Shown one piece after another: positions 26,773-36,347 of a stretch of 64,000 nt of DNA. The position numbers were made by a program, and so were the translations under genes. Below the pieces are notes generated by a model that searched no databases, was not told the DNA's origin, and was given only the letters and a program-made list of their open reading frames with translations. The DNA comes from Nitrosospira multiformis (lineage in GTDB: Bacteria; Pseudomonadota; Gammaproteobacteria; Burkholderiales; Nitrosomonadaceae). The stretch covers positions 28,833 through 92,832 of the forward strand of contig NZ_QAOK01000012.1 of assembly GCF_003050865.1 (NCBI RefSeq), in the 5' to 3' direction. The first letter of the stretch is position 1. The number at the start of each line of letters is the position of its first letter.

Positions 26773-28183
26773 GGCAAATCCCACATTTTCCGCTTCAACT
26801 GTTACCACGCGCCAGACGAAAGGCCCGCTGGCTAACAATATGCTGAGCGCGGTCGAGTCAGTGCTTGATCCGGCAATACTGACACTTTCGTTATGGCTGA
26901 TAAGCACCAGTTTTGAAGGCGAGTTGCTCCCGCCTTACTTGATCCTGTCGGTGATCGTATTCTCTATCTCCTTTCCAGGTGCGTCACATCTCCGGTCATC
27001 CGTCAAAGTCCTTATCTTCGACGTGCTCTACACCTGGTTCTGGATGGCTTTACTACTGTTTTTTCTCGGTTTTGCCACCGGTTATATCGCACAATTCTCC
27101 AGCCAGGTGCTCATCACATGGCTATGGGCTGCGCCCTTAAGTCAAATCGGCGTCCATCTGCTGTTCCGTATCGCTGCACCCTATCTCCTCATGCTCCAGG
27201 GTCCGCCACAGCGCGCCATCATCGTTGGCATGAACGAGCAGGGGGCAGCGTTCGCCAGTCGTATCCATGAAACGCGTTATTCCAATATGGAACTGGCCGG
27301 TTTTTTTGATGATCGGAATGAGAGCCGACTTCCACACACGCGCCATAATCCCTTGCTCGGAAGACTTCGAGAACTCCCTGAATTTGTCAAGGAGCACCGC
27401 ATTCAGTTCATTTATCTGTCGTTGCCGATGGCCTCGCAGCCACGCATTCTGCATGTTCTCGACGAGCTGAAGGATACGACTGCTTCAATCTATTTCGTGC
27501 CTGACATGTTTATTACTGATCTTATCCAGGCGCGAAGCGGGACGGTGTGCGGTACGCCGGTTATCGCCGTCTGCGAATCCCCCTTTGCGGGTTCCAATGG
27601 GATCATTAAGCGGGCCAGCGACATTATCCTCTCGCTGCTGATCCTTCTACTCATATCGCCACTTCTGCTGCTCATCGCGACTGCCATCCGCTTGGATTCG
27701 CCAGGCCCCATTATTTTCAAGCAGCGACGCTATGGGCTGGACGGCGAGGAAATTCTCGTTTACAAGTTTCGATCGATGAGCGTCTGCGAAGATGGGAATA
27801 CCATCCGGCAAGCACAAAGGGATGATTCCCGCATAACCCGCATCGGCGCTTTCCTGCGGAAGAATTCCCTGGACGAATTGCCGCAGTTCATCAATGTATT
27901 GCAGGGGCGCATGAGCATTGTCGGTCCCAGGCCTCATGCAGTGGCGCACAACGAGATATATCGCAATCTTATAAAAGGCTACATGATCCGGCACAAGGTA
28001 AAGCCGGGAATTACGGGTTGGGCGCAGGTCAATGGCTACCGCGGAGAGACAAGGACTCTGGACAAGATGCAGGCGCGCATCGATCATGATCTCGATTATT
28101 TACGCAACTGGTCGTTGCGGCTCGATTTGCACATCATCTGCAAGACTATTCTGGTAGTACTGAAAGATCGGGCTGCATATTAA
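26765..28183 (+). CDS. epsB: undecaprenyl-phosphate glucose phosphotransferase (priming transferase)
   Basis: Inner-membrane polyisoprenyl-phosphate hexose-1-phosphate transferase that starts repeat-unit assembly on undecaprenyl phosphate. The 472-residue form has four N-terminal membrane helices, a CoA-binding-like Rossmann region (AIIVGMNEQGAAFASR) and a C-terminal bacterial sugar transferase domain. That domain begins at KRASDIILSLL and carries FKQRRYGLDGEEILVYKFRSM, the DELPQFINVLQGRMSIVGPR block and RHKVKPGITGWAQVNGYRG. The start at 26765 overlaps epsA (ATGGCTGA). The sugar is probably glucose, but galactose cannot be excluded. Confidence 0.88.
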   Translation: MAEANPTFSASTVTTRQTKGPLANNMLSAVESVLDPAILTLSLWLISTSFEGELLPPYLILSVIVFSISFPGASHLRSSVKVLIFDVLYTWFWMALLLFFLGFATGYIAQFSSQVLITWLWAAPLSQIGVHLLFRIAAPYLLMLQGPPQRAIIVGMNEQGAAFASRIHETRYSNMELAGFFDDRNESRLPHTRHNPLLGRLRELPEFVKEHRIQFIYLSLPMASQPRILHVLDELKDTTASIYFVPDMFITDLIQARSGTVCGTPVIAVCESPFAGSNGIIKRASDIILSLLILLLISPLLLLIATAIRLDSPGPIIFKQRRYGLDGEEILVYKFRSMSVCEDGNTIRQAQRDDSRITRIGAFLRKNSLDELPQFINVLQGRMSIVGPRPHAVAHNEIYRNLIKGYMIRHKVKPGITGWAQVNGYRGETRTLDKMQARIDHDLDYLRNWSLRLDLHIICKTILVVLKDRAAY

Positions 28184-28312
28184 ATGCTTCCCTCCATGCG
28201 CCGCAAAGCCTCTCAGCACCCGTTAACACGAATACCACTTCCGCTATCCTCCCGTTAGTCAAGGTGATACTCTTGCAGCCTTCTTTGTATCGGAAAGATA
28301 GAGATATCTAAA

Positions 28313-29635
28313 ATGAAAAAAAGATTGCCGTTAAATCTTTCCCTTGGTCGCCGTCGTTGGATCGCAGTAATTGCTCCTTTATTAGGTTTTTTTTTGTTGG
28401 ATGCGCAACAGGTAATGGCTCAACAGTCGATACCGCATCCCCCTAGGATGGTTCCCGACAAGACTTTCAGTGTGACCGCAGGCACCACGTTTACGTACGA
28501 CAGCAATGTCTTTCGTTTGTCTTCCCTTGTTGACCCGGTTGCTTTTACCGGCCAACCACGTAGAGCCGATCAGATCATTATCACGTCTGCAACTCTGGGG
28601 TTTAATAAAAGATATTCCATGCAACGCTTCGAGGTAACCGGCACCTTGATTGATAATCGTTACATGAACTTTGATTTTCTTGATTTTCTCGGAAAAAATT
28701 ACAGCGCGGCCTGGTATTGGTATGTAACCCCTTATCTGTATGGCAGATTGACTAGCCGTCACAGTGAAGCGCTTAACAATTTTGCAAACCTCTCCGGTTT
28801 TGTGAATGCTACGAACCGCAACCTGCGCACCAATGACAACTATCATTTCGACGGGGTTCTTGAGCTTAACAGGGCTTGGCATCTCATTGGGGGCCTGGAC
28901 CATAGCGTCATGAAGAACAGCCGCCTGACCATTCAGGATTTTAATAATAAGGTTTCCTCGGTGGAGGGGGGAATACGCTATGTCTCAAGTTCCGGTGGCT
29001 CGCTTACTTACAAAGTGAGAAGCGGGCGCGGAGAGTTCATCGATCGACCGGAGCCCCGTGCCGACGTTCTCTTTGATACCCGTTTCGATGAAATGGAGCA
29101 CGAGCTCCGCATGCGTTGGCCCATCACGGTCAAGACCTCCATAGAGGGACGAGTTGGCTACCTCGATCGTCAGCATGCTCATTTTCCCCAGCGCGACTTC
29201 GCCGGCTTCGTGGGCGATCTCAATATAAGTTGGATGCCGACCAGCAAAGTGCAAGTGGTGGGGGGATGGTCCAGACAATTATCCAATTATCAGACTGCAC
29301 CATTTGCCTTTCAGCATTCTATCTTTGAGCGTTTCTCGAGTAGTTACATTGCCACCAATCGCTTCTCGATTGCCCCGACGTGGCAAATCACGGAAAAGAC
29401 TGCATTGCGGGTGCGCTATGATTATGTTCTAAGTGATTTTCATGGCGCTGTTATTCCCCTTCCTACAGAGAGTCGGAGCGATCAAATGCATTCCGGTTTG
29501 GTTGCTCTTGATTGGCGGCCACTTAACACACTCTATTTAAGCGCCGCTTTTCATCGGGATCATCGCAGTTCCAACCATCGCGGCTTTGATTTTGACAGCA
29601 CCGCAGGAAGTGTTTCGGCCACGCTTAATTTCTGA
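28313..29635 (+). CDS. epsL: outer-membrane beta-barrel EpsL, exosortase-B-associated polysaccharide transporter
   Basis: Predicted outer-membrane protein of 440 residues. A signal peptide (ends near QVMAQQ) is followed by repeated amphipathic strands with alternating aromatic residues, and the final residues SVSATLNF have the C-terminal phenylalanine signature of barrel insertion. It fits the EpsL family found only with exosortase B loci and thought to export the polysaccharide. It lies 129 bp after epsB. Confidence 0.78.
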   Translation: MKKRLPLNLSLGRRRWIAVIAPLLGFFLLDAQQVMAQQSIPHPPRMVPDKTFSVTAGTTFTYDSNVFRLSSLVDPVAFTGQPRRADQIIITSATLGFNKRYSMQRFEVTGTLIDNRYMNFDFLDFLGKNYSAAWYWYVTPYLYGRLTSRHSEALNNFANLSGFVNATNRNLRTNDNYHFDGVLELNRAWHLIGGLDHSVMKNSRLTIQDFNNKVSSVEGGIRYVSSSGGSLTYKVRSGRGEFIDRPEPRADVLFDTRFDEMEHELRMRWPITVKTSIEGRVGYLDRQHAHFPQRDFAGFVGDLNISWMPTSKVQVVGGWSRQLSNYQTAPFAFQHSIFERFSSSYIATNRFSIAPTWQITEKTALRVRYDYVLSDFHGAVIPLPTESRSDQMHSGLVALDWRPLNTLYLSAAFHRDHRSSNHRGFDFDSTAGSVSATLNF

Positions 29636-29896
29636 TGATCAAGCAACCATGTTTCGCTATTATTACTACTGAGGAGTGGGGAGAAGGTGATTTACAATGA
29701 GAGTCTGATAGTACGAACGGACTATTGCGGCCAAATACCACCTCGGCTACCGTGGTTGTCAAGTACCTGAATTACACGACCGTATTGATGAGAATCTGTA
29801 CTGACGGGAAGTTTAAAATACTTGAAACACCGAATTGTTTTAAATTATTTGTCCTATTCTTTAACCGAAAGCCAATGGCTCAACAAATTTGATCAT

Positions 29897-30868
29897 ATGA
29901 AAATGAATCGTCAGAAATTCATAACGCCACTATTACTCCCGTTGCTTGCTTTAGGATTCGTGGCCTGCGACAAAAAAGAATCACAACAACCGGCCAGTCA
30001 GGTAGCGGCCAAAGTAAATTCCGGCGAAATCTCCGTGCATCAGCTCAATTATGTTCTGGCTAGAGCTACGCGCAATAGCGCAAGTTCTCCGGAAAACGCA
30101 TCCAGAATTCGGCAGGAAGTTCTTGACCGCCTGGTCGATCAGGAGCTTGCGGTAGAACAGGCTATCAATAAAAAACTTGACCGTTCACCGGAGGTTCTCA
30201 TGGCCCTGGATAACGCTCGTAGAGAGATTCTTGCACGTGCCTATCTCGAGCAGATCACTGCGGCCACCCCAAAGCCAACCGTCGAAGAAGCAGAAACCTA
30301 CTATTCGGAGCATCCTCAGCTTTTCGCGGAACGCCGCATTTATAACATACAGGAAATTGTCCTTCCTTCATCAGCCGGTATCACGGACGAACTGCGGCAA
30401 ATGCTCGACTCGGGCAAGCCCATGGAAGACATTGCAAAGTGGCTGAAAGGCAAGGAGATAAAGTTTGCCGCTGGCAGCGCAACACGTTCTGCCGAGCAGA
30501 TTCCTCTCGAGCTCCTGCCCAAGATACATCCACTGAAACCCGGCCAGGGCTTGCTCATCCAGGGTCCGCAATCGATTACCCTCATGCGCATTGCCGCCGC
30601 ACAAACAGTGCCGATTACCGAAGCAGCGGCGTTACCGCGTATCCAGCAGTTTCTTGGAAATCAGCGTGCAACAGAAGCTGCGAGGGGGGAAATAAAAGCT
30701 CTCAAGGCAAAAGCCAATATCACCTATATGGGCGAATTCGCTGCTCCGGATAAAAATGTATCCGGCGGAGAACATTCCGCTCCGTCAGTCGCCAGTACTA
30801 CGGATACGAATTCACCGCAAGTCGATAATACCGGCCTTGAAAAGGGTGCGGCTGGTTTGTTGAGATAA
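29897..30868 (+). CDS. epsD: EpsD-family peptidyl-prolyl cis-trans isomerase lipoprotein
   Basis: Periplasmic SurA-like protein of 323 residues; the family is tied to exosortase-linked polysaccharide loci. The ATG at 29897 gives a short signal peptide with lipobox FVAC and Cys24. An N-terminal chaperone domain (LDRLVDQELAVEQAINKKLD) precedes a weakly conserved parvulin region near residues 125-235. A TTG at 29822 would put the signal peptide too far inside. The 3' end lies 28 bp before epsE. The 261-bp gap before this start holds no gene. Confidence 0.8.
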   Translation: MKMNRQKFITPLLLPLLALGFVACDKKESQQPASQVAAKVNSGEISVHQLNYVLARATRNSASSPENASRIRQEVLDRLVDQELAVEQAINKKLDRSPEVLMALDNARREILARAYLEQITAATPKPTVEEAETYYSEHPQLFAERRIYNIQEIVLPSSAGITDELRQMLDSGKPMEDIAKWLKGKEIKFAAGSATRSAEQIPLELLPKIHPLKPGQGLLIQGPQSITLMRIAAAQTVPITEAAALPRIQQFLGNQRATEAARGEIKALKAKANITYMGEFAAPDKNVSGGEHSAPSVASTTDTNSPQVDNTGLEKGAAGLLR

Positions 30869-30896
30869 CGCAATTATCAAGAGGAAGTTCGACAAT

Positions 30897-31691
30897 ATGT
30901 TCCAAATTTTGGTTCGTACCTTGATCCTTTTATCAATGTTGTCTTCGGCTAAGGCTTTTGCCGAGAGCCCTGACTACCCGCTGGGTCCGGGTGATATCCT
31001 GCGCGTTCAGGTTTTTCAAAACCCCGACCTTACTACTGAAACCCGAGTTTCCGAAAGTGGTTCCATCACGTTTCCACTGGTTGGCGCTCTCGAGGTCGGA
31101 GGGCTTTCTGTTGCTTCTGCCGAAAATAAGCTTGCAGCCGCCCTTAAAAAGGGTGGTTTCATAAAGCAACCCCAGGTAACCATTGTCCTCCTGCAGATGC
31201 GAGGCAATCAGGTGAGTGTGCTTGGCCAGGTCAACCGGCCGGGCCGTTTTCCCTTGGAAACACTCAGCAGGGTGAGTGATATGCTAGCTGCCGCCGGTGG
31301 TACTACCGCGCTTGGTGATGACTACGCCATTGTTACCGGTACACGCAACGGACAGGCCTTCCGAAAGGTGATCGATATTCCTGCTCTCTATCTGGACGAA
31401 AGATCAGAGGAGGATATCATTCTTGCCGGAGGGGATACGATTTATGTCCATCGCGCGCCGGTTTTTTACATTTATGGGGAGGCGCAACGACCTGGGGCCT
31501 ATCGTATCGAACGGGGCATGACTGTTATGCAGGCCTTGGCTCAGGGTGGCGGTCCTACTCCCCGAGGTAGCGAATGGTGGCTGCGTCTTCATCGGAGAAA
31601 CGCGGAAGGAGTCGTAGAGAAGCTTTCACCCGAAATGACCGACGCTGTCCAGCCCAATGACATAATCTATGTGCGTGAAAGCATTTTCTGA
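30897..31691 (+). CDS. epsE: polysaccharide export protein EpsE (Wza-like)
   Basis: Outer-membrane polysaccharide export protein of 264 residues. It has a signal peptide (cleavage near AKAFA-E), the polysaccharide-export domain starting YPLGPGDILRVQVFQNPDL, and two SLBB domains (VSVLGQVNRPGRFPLE and FYIYGEAQRPGAYRIERG). There is no clear lipobox. A good ribosome-binding site (GAGGAAG) precedes the ATG. Next to EpsF and EpsG it forms the Wza-Wzz-Wzc-type trans-envelope set. Confidence 0.88.
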   Translation: MFQILVRTLILLSMLSSAKAFAESPDYPLGPGDILRVQVFQNPDLTTETRVSESGSITFPLVGALEVGGLSVASAENKLAAALKKGGFIKQPQVTIVLLQMRGNQVSVLGQVNRPGRFPLETLSRVSDMLAAAGGTTALGDDYAIVTGTRNGQAFRKVIDIPALYLDERSEEDIILAGGDTIYVHRAPVFYIYGEAQRPGAYRIERGMTVMQALAQGGGPTPRGSEWWLRLHRRNAEGVVEKLSPEMTDAVQPNDIIYVRESIF

Positions 31692-31703
31692 CGCTGACAT
31701 AAT

Positions 31704-33092
31704 ATGACCTTTCATCAATTCCTGCTTATCCTTCGAGCGCGTCACAAAGTGGTGTTCTTCACTTTGCTGTTTGTCGTTCTAGCGACACTCCTGGTCAGCT
31801 TGCTGCTGCCGAAGCAATATACAGCAACTGCCGCAGTAGTGGTGGATATCAAATCCCCTGATCCGGTCGCCGGCATGGTTCTGCCGGCTTTGGCTGCTCC
31901 TGCATACATGGCCACCCAGGTCGACATCATTAATAGCGACCGTGTAGCCCGACGTGTTGTGAAAATGCTGCGAATGGATGAGAACCCGCTTATCAAAGAG
32001 CAATGGGTCGAGGATGGTGAAAAGGGCGATCTCGTAGCCGGGTTGGCAGACTTGCTTAAACAGAAACTGGACGTTAAACCGTCACGCGAAAGCAACGTCA
32101 TACAAATAGAGTACACCGGAAACGAACCAAACTTTGCGGCAGCTGTTGCAAACGCCTTCGCTCAGGCATATATCGACGTCAACCTCGATCTGAAAGTTGC
32201 TCCCGCTCGCCAATATGCCGAGTGGTTTAAAGATCAGACCCGGGCGATGCGTGACAGACTCGAGAAAGCCAAGGGAGCGCTCTCGGCTTATCAGCAGAAT
32301 ACCGGTCTGGTTGGTACCGATGAACGTCTTGATTATGAAATTGCGAAGCTCAACGATCTTTCTACCCAACTTACCCTCATCCAGGCACAGACATCCGACA
32401 GCAGCAGCAAACGGAAAGGGAGAGAGGATCCGGAAACGTTAGCGGAGGTAATCCAGAATCCGCTCGTAAATGGTCTCAAGGCAGACATTGCCCGGCTCGA
32501 GGCCAAACTTCAGGAAGCCAGTGTTAACCTCGGAGCAAATCACCCCCAGACGAAGCGCTCTCAGACCGAACTCGCATCGCTAAGGAACAAGTTGGCAGCT
32601 GAGATAAGCAAAATACACGGCAGTATTGGTACATCCTATGAGGTGGGGAAGAGAAAAGAAGAAGAATTGCTGGAAGCAATGGAGAAGCAGAAAGAGCGGG
32701 TGCTTGAACTCAACAGGCAACGTGACCAGTTGAGTGTTCTTAAGGGCGATGTCGAAGCCGCCCAGCGTGATTTCGAGGGCGTGAGCCAACGCTCGGCTCT
32801 AACCCGGCTCGAGAGCCTCTCAGTGCAAACCAACATTGCCACACTAAATCCCGCTACGATACCGATAAGCCACTCCAAGCCCAAGATACTGCTCAATATG
32901 TTGATTGCTACTTTTCTTGGCACGCTGCTCGGTGTCGGAGTAGCTTTGATGCTGGAAATCATGAATCGCCGGGTGCGCTCTGCGGATGATTTACTTGAGG
33001 TTATGGAGGTACCCGTCCTCGCAGTTCTATCAGGCCCACCTCGAAAACTTCCCAAGCGGATTCCGAAGCTACTCAAAGCGGAATCGAGCTGA
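31704..33092 (+). CDS. epsF: chain-length determinant protein EpsF (Wzz/PCP family)
   Basis: Inner-membrane polysaccharide co-polymerase of 462 residues. It has a first membrane helix at about 17-37, a long periplasmic part with coiled-coil stretches (DRLEKAKGALSAYQQNTGL; KRKEEELLEAMEKQKERVLE), and a second helix at about 395-420 preceded by the proline-rich NPATIPISHSKPK segment typical of Wzz proteins. The kinase domain is not fused but is encoded next door (epsG). Confidence 0.88.
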   Translation: MTFHQFLLILRARHKVVFFTLLFVVLATLLVSLLLPKQYTATAAVVVDIKSPDPVAGMVLPALAAPAYMATQVDIINSDRVARRVVKMLRMDENPLIKEQWVEDGEKGDLVAGLADLLKQKLDVKPSRESNVIQIEYTGNEPNFAAAVANAFAQAYIDVNLDLKVAPARQYAEWFKDQTRAMRDRLEKAKGALSAYQQNTGLVGTDERLDYEIAKLNDLSTQLTLIQAQTSDSSSKRKGREDPETLAEVIQNPLVNGLKADIARLEAKLQEASVNLGANHPQTKRSQTELASLRNKLAAEISKIHGSIGTSYEVGKRKEEELLEAMEKQKERVLELNRQRDQLSVLKGDVEAAQRDFEGVSQRSALTRLESLSVQTNIATLNPATIPISHSKPKILLNMLIATFLGTLLGVGVALMLEIMNRRVRSADDLLEVMEVPVLAVLSGPPRKLPKRIPKLLKAESS

Positions 33093-33114
33093 TATCTCAA
33101 ACGGAAATTAAGCC

Positions 33115-34044
33115 ATGAATCCTGTCAGCGCAAGTCTACCCACTATTAAACGCAGTCATACCTCAAACCCGCGGGAACCATTCCTGACCGGACGAACCCA
33201 AACTGTGGGGAACGGCAGTTCGATTGGAGCGATTCTCATAGGTGCGGGGAGGTTATCCGAAGAAAATATAAGCCGCATATTGGAGGTCCAGGCGGAGCAG
33301 GGGCAACGCTTTGGAGAAGTTGCCGTTAACCTCGGTTTTCTTACGGAGGATGATGTACGTTTTGCTCTCTCTCGTCAGTTTAACAATCTCTATCTCCCCG
33401 CAGGAGACGAGAGTCTCAGTCATCATTTACTCGCGGCCTACAAGCCATTCAGTCCTGTCGTTGAGCACCTGCGGGGTCTGCGTAGCCAACTTATGCTACG
33501 CTGGTTTCATCCTGATGCTGATCAGAACGTGCTTGCCATCGTAAGCCCGGGTGCTGGCGAAGGCCGCAGCTTTATAGCTGCGAATCTGGCCATTATTTTT
33601 TCGCAGTTGGGCAAGAGCACCCTCCTTATTGACGCAAATCTTCGTGCCCCTCGTCAACAGGAGTTTTTTAAGACACGTGCCGGAACGGGTTTATCCGGCT
33701 TTCTCGCAGGCCGGGGTGGCCTGGATTGTATTATCAGGATTCCATCATTACTCGGGCTTTCCCTATTGCCAGCGGGTGCAGTGCCGCCAAACCCGCAGGA
33801 ACTGATCGGCCGTCCCGTTTTCTCTAATTTATTGCAATCGCTCGGTGCTGAGTTCGATATTGTTATTTTGGATACACCGGCAGCAGGCGCATATGCAGAA
33901 GCGCAAATCATAGCAACCGAAGCTTCCACTGCTTTGATCGTAGTTCGCAAAGACCATACACCGGTATCGCGAGCAGCCGAACTTGCGGGGCGCTTCCAGC
34001 AGACAGGTGTTTCAATGGTGGGATCAGTGTTGAATGAATTCTGA
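33115..34044 (+). CDS. epsG: EpsG, BY-kinase-like ATPase partner of EpsF, with MshE-type N-terminal domain
   Basis: Protein of 309 residues. Residues about 35-95 resemble the MshE/GspE N-terminal domain (ILIGAGRLSEENISRILEVQ), a fold that in some proteins binds c-di-GMP. The rest is a ParA/BY-kinase domain with Walker A-like SPGAGEGRSFIAANLA, A' motif TLLIDANLRAPRQQ and Walker B VILDTPAA. The usual Walker A lysine is Arg151 (GEGRS), and the tail has no tyrosine cluster, so kinase activity is doubtful. It sits 22 bp after epsF. It would be expected to work with EpsF in chain-length control. Confidence 0.83.
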   Translation: MNPVSASLPTIKRSHTSNPREPFLTGRTQTVGNGSSIGAILIGAGRLSEENISRILEVQAEQGQRFGEVAVNLGFLTEDDVRFALSRQFNNLYLPAGDESLSHHLLAAYKPFSPVVEHLRGLRSQLMLRWFHPDADQNVLAIVSPGAGEGRSFIAANLAIIFSQLGKSTLLIDANLRAPRQQEFFKTRAGTGLSGFLAGRGGLDCIIRIPSLLGLSLLPAGAVPPNPQELIGRPVFSNLLQSLGAEFDIVILDTPAAGAYAEAQIIATEASTALIVVRKDHTPVSRAAELAGRFQQTGVSMVGSVLNEF

Positions 34045-34273
34045 TAATTAAAGCACTGATATGCACTTGGTAGTACTACGATAACTGAGCGCGACTCTAA
34101 TTCAATGGAGGGTCCGTAAACGTAAAAACTGCGTCGGAACGCGTGGCGCTGGTATCTATTCGAAGATTGATCTCGAATTCACGAAAAAAGAACGGTTTGG
34201 GGTAATCTATTCAAGCAAAATCCCAGCATTAGCGACATCTCTCTAGTGCAAAAGATGCGAAATAATCCGCAAG

Positions 34274-35188
34274 ATGGCTATTAATTCTTCAATTATCTTA
34301 ACTAAAAAGAACCTGCTTGGGGGATCGCGTGACCCTCTGCTCTTGTGGCTGCCTATCATTATCGGGTTAACCGTACTTTATCTACCTAGCCTGGTTGACC
34401 TATTTCGAGGTATCTGGTCTACTGATCAGCAAGCTCATGGCCCGATTGTTCTCAGCATCGCCTGTTGGCTTATTTACCGGAAGTGGCCACTAATGTGGCA
34501 ACGAAGTGCGAACCAGTCCTCGGCCCCTGCCGGGTGGCTGATCTTTATAATTGGACTAGTGCTCTACGTCATCGGGCGCTCTCAAGAAATCCTATTGCTC
34601 GAGATAGGCTCGGTAATCTGGCTGCTTGCCTCTATCCTCTTGCTTGTGTGTGGAACAACTGCGCTCAGGATGCAGTGGTTTCCGCTCTTTTTCATGTTAT
34701 TCATGATTCCTCTTCCGTCGGCTCTCGTTGATGCCGTGACAATGCCGATGAAAATGGCAGTTTCCTATGTGGCGGAAACTATTCTTTTCTGGTTCAACTA
34801 TCCTATCGCCCGTACCGGCGTTATCCTGCAAATCGGGCAATACAAGCTACTCGTCGCCGATGCGTGTGCCGGGCTGCACACCCTCTTTACACTCGAAGCA
34901 CTGGGACTGCTCTACCTTAATCTGATTCGTCACGACTCGTTATTCAGAAATATCGCCTTGGCAATTTTTATTGTTCCGATATCCTTTACCGCCAACGTTA
35001 TTCGCGTAATGGTATTAACGCTTATCACTTATCATTTTGGGGACGAGGCTGGCCAGGGCTTCTTACACGGATTTGCGGGTATGGTACTTTTCCTTAGTGC
35101 CCTGCTTCTGATCATAGGTACCGATTCCCTGCTACAACTGCTGGTCAAGCTGCGGGGTGTTCGGAGTAGCGCGTTAGGCGAAGCATGA
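34274..35188 (+). CDS. xrtB: exosortase B
   Basis: Polytopic inner-membrane cysteine transpeptidase of 304 residues that processes PEP-CTERM proteins. The catalytic triad is visible: Cys198 in VADACAGLHTLF, Arg244 in TANVIRVMVL and His265 in LHGFAGMVLF. About eight membrane helices surround these residues. The gene belongs to the B subfamily by its neighbours (EpsL, EpsI, EpsA). It is preceded by a 229-bp gap without a gene and is followed immediately by epsI. Its likely substrate in this window is the PEP-CTERM protein at 62932. Confidence 0.88.
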   Translation: MAINSSIILTKKNLLGGSRDPLLLWLPIIIGLTVLYLPSLVDLFRGIWSTDQQAHGPIVLSIACWLIYRKWPLMWQRSANQSSAPAGWLIFIIGLVLYVIGRSQEILLLEIGSVIWLLASILLLVCGTTALRMQWFPLFFMLFMIPLPSALVDAVTMPMKMAVSYVAETILFWFNYPIARTGVILQIGQYKLLVADACAGLHTLFTLEALGLLYLNLIRHDSLFRNIALAIFIVPISFTANVIRVMVLTLITYHFGDEAGQGFLHGFAGMVLFLSALLLIIGTDSLLQLLVKLRGVRSSALGEA

Positions 35189-35189
35189 A

Positions 35190-35867
35190 ATGAACCCGTT
35201 GCTAAGAAATTGCTTGCTTCTAGTGCTTATGCTCTCAGCCTCGGCCTTGGCGCTGAGTATGCGTCCTACTCAAAAAATCGCCGCCTTGGGACCCGCCATC
35301 GACTTGGGCACAATAATCCCGAGAGAATTCGGAGATTGGCGGGAAGAGCAGCATAATTTTGTACAAATGGTCGATCCACAGCAGAAAGAGTTGATCGACA
35401 GCATTTATACACAAACGTTGAGTCGCACTTACGTGAATTCCAAGGGCTATCGCATTATGCTTGCTATAGCATATGGAGACGATCAGAGAGATTCCATGCA
35501 GATCCATTATCCAGAGGTATGTTACCCAGCTCAGGGATTCCTACTGAAAAACAAGGAAAAGGGAGATATTATTACGGAAGGTGGCATTATACCCGTAGTT
35601 CGTATCCTTACCAGTCTCGGTCAGCGAGACGAGCCTGTTACGTACTGGACAGTGGTTGGCAACACCGTGTTTCAGGGAGGATTGCAGAAGAAGCTTGCAG
35701 AAATGAGGTACGGGTTGAATGGAAAAATACCGGATGGGATGCTCATTCGCATATCTTCCATTGATCCCGATAGTGAAGCTGCATATGAGATACAGGCGAG
35801 ATTTGCCAATCAGATGTTGGCAGCATTAGCACCTGAGTATCGGTACAAGATAAACGGCAACCTTTAG
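35190..35867 (+). CDS. epsI: exosortase-associated protein EpsI
   Basis: Protein of 225 residues in the EpsI family, always found beside or fused to exosortases. It has an N-terminal membrane/signal segment (LLRNCLLLVLMLSASALAL), then a periplasmic domain with the conserved REFGDWRE and HYPEVCYPAQGFLL motifs. Its molecular role is not known; it is thought to help exosortase or polysaccharide export. The ATG starts one base after the xrtB stop. Confidence 0.87.
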   Translation: MNPLLRNCLLLVLMLSASALALSMRPTQKIAALGPAIDLGTIIPREFGDWREEQHNFVQMVDPQQKELIDSIYTQTLSRTYVNSKGYRIMLAIAYGDDQRDSMQIHYPEVCYPAQGFLLKNKEKGDIITEGGIIPVVRILTSLGQRDEPVTYWTVVGNTVFQGGLQKKLAEMRYGLNGKIPDGMLIRISSIDPDSEAAYEIQARFANQMLAALAPEYRYKINGNL

Positions 35868-35876
35868 TTTGTAACA

Positions 35877-36038
35877 ATGAGGCAGGGGACTACACTGATC
35901 CAGCATGATTTTCGCGCAATGGAAGCGGAAGCACTTAATATTGAGCGACTCCTTGAGGAAGAAAGCCTCATAGCCGCGGAAAACGACCTCCACAAAATCA
36001 GTCAGCAGAGGTATACCGAAAATCGCGAAACGGAATAA
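35877..36038 (+). CDS. possible small acidic coiled-coil peptide downstream of epsI
   Basis: An open frame of 53 codons starts 9 bp after the epsI stop (MRQGTTLIQHDFRAMEAEAL onward) and is rich in Glu, Leu and Ala with heptad-like spacing (NIERLLEEESLIAAENDL). It has no clear ribosome-binding site and no family I recognise. It may be a real small protein of the eps operon or chance. Confidence 0.3.
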   Translation: MRQGTTLIQHDFRAMEAEALNIERLLEEESLIAAENDLHKISQQRYTENRETE

Positions 36039-36347
36039 TCTCGTGAGGAGATTCGATTAGGTAGTTTTGAAGATACCTTGAACGAATAACACATTGGAAT
36101 TCTCCCGTCTCTTTCTTCTGCTCCCATCAAAACTAGGTCCCTACAAGTTAAAATCGACTTCCTGGGAAGAAGAATCTTTATTCCGGTCCCCGCAAGTTAT
36201 CTGCCATTTGTGCTGGGCGCTTTCAGATTAAATTGTTCAGTAAATGGCTTAAAAACTTTTACCCGATGAAAGGCCCTATTTCTTGTCAATCTTTAGTCTT
36301 ATTGGCAGCAATAGATTTGTTCCTCTAAATACTAAATAAGTTAATAA
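36039..36347. other. spacer between the conserved eps block and the variable block
   Basis: 309 bp, AT-rich, with no gene, repeat or terminator that I can support. It marks the boundary where the conserved epsA-epsI genes give way to strain-specific sugar genes. Confidence 0.5.

Noticed and set aside
28190..28300. GCAAAGCCTC before epsL resembles part of a c-di-GMP-I aptamer
   Set aside because: The required GGCAAACC element and GNRA stem are absent upstream, so it is a chance match.
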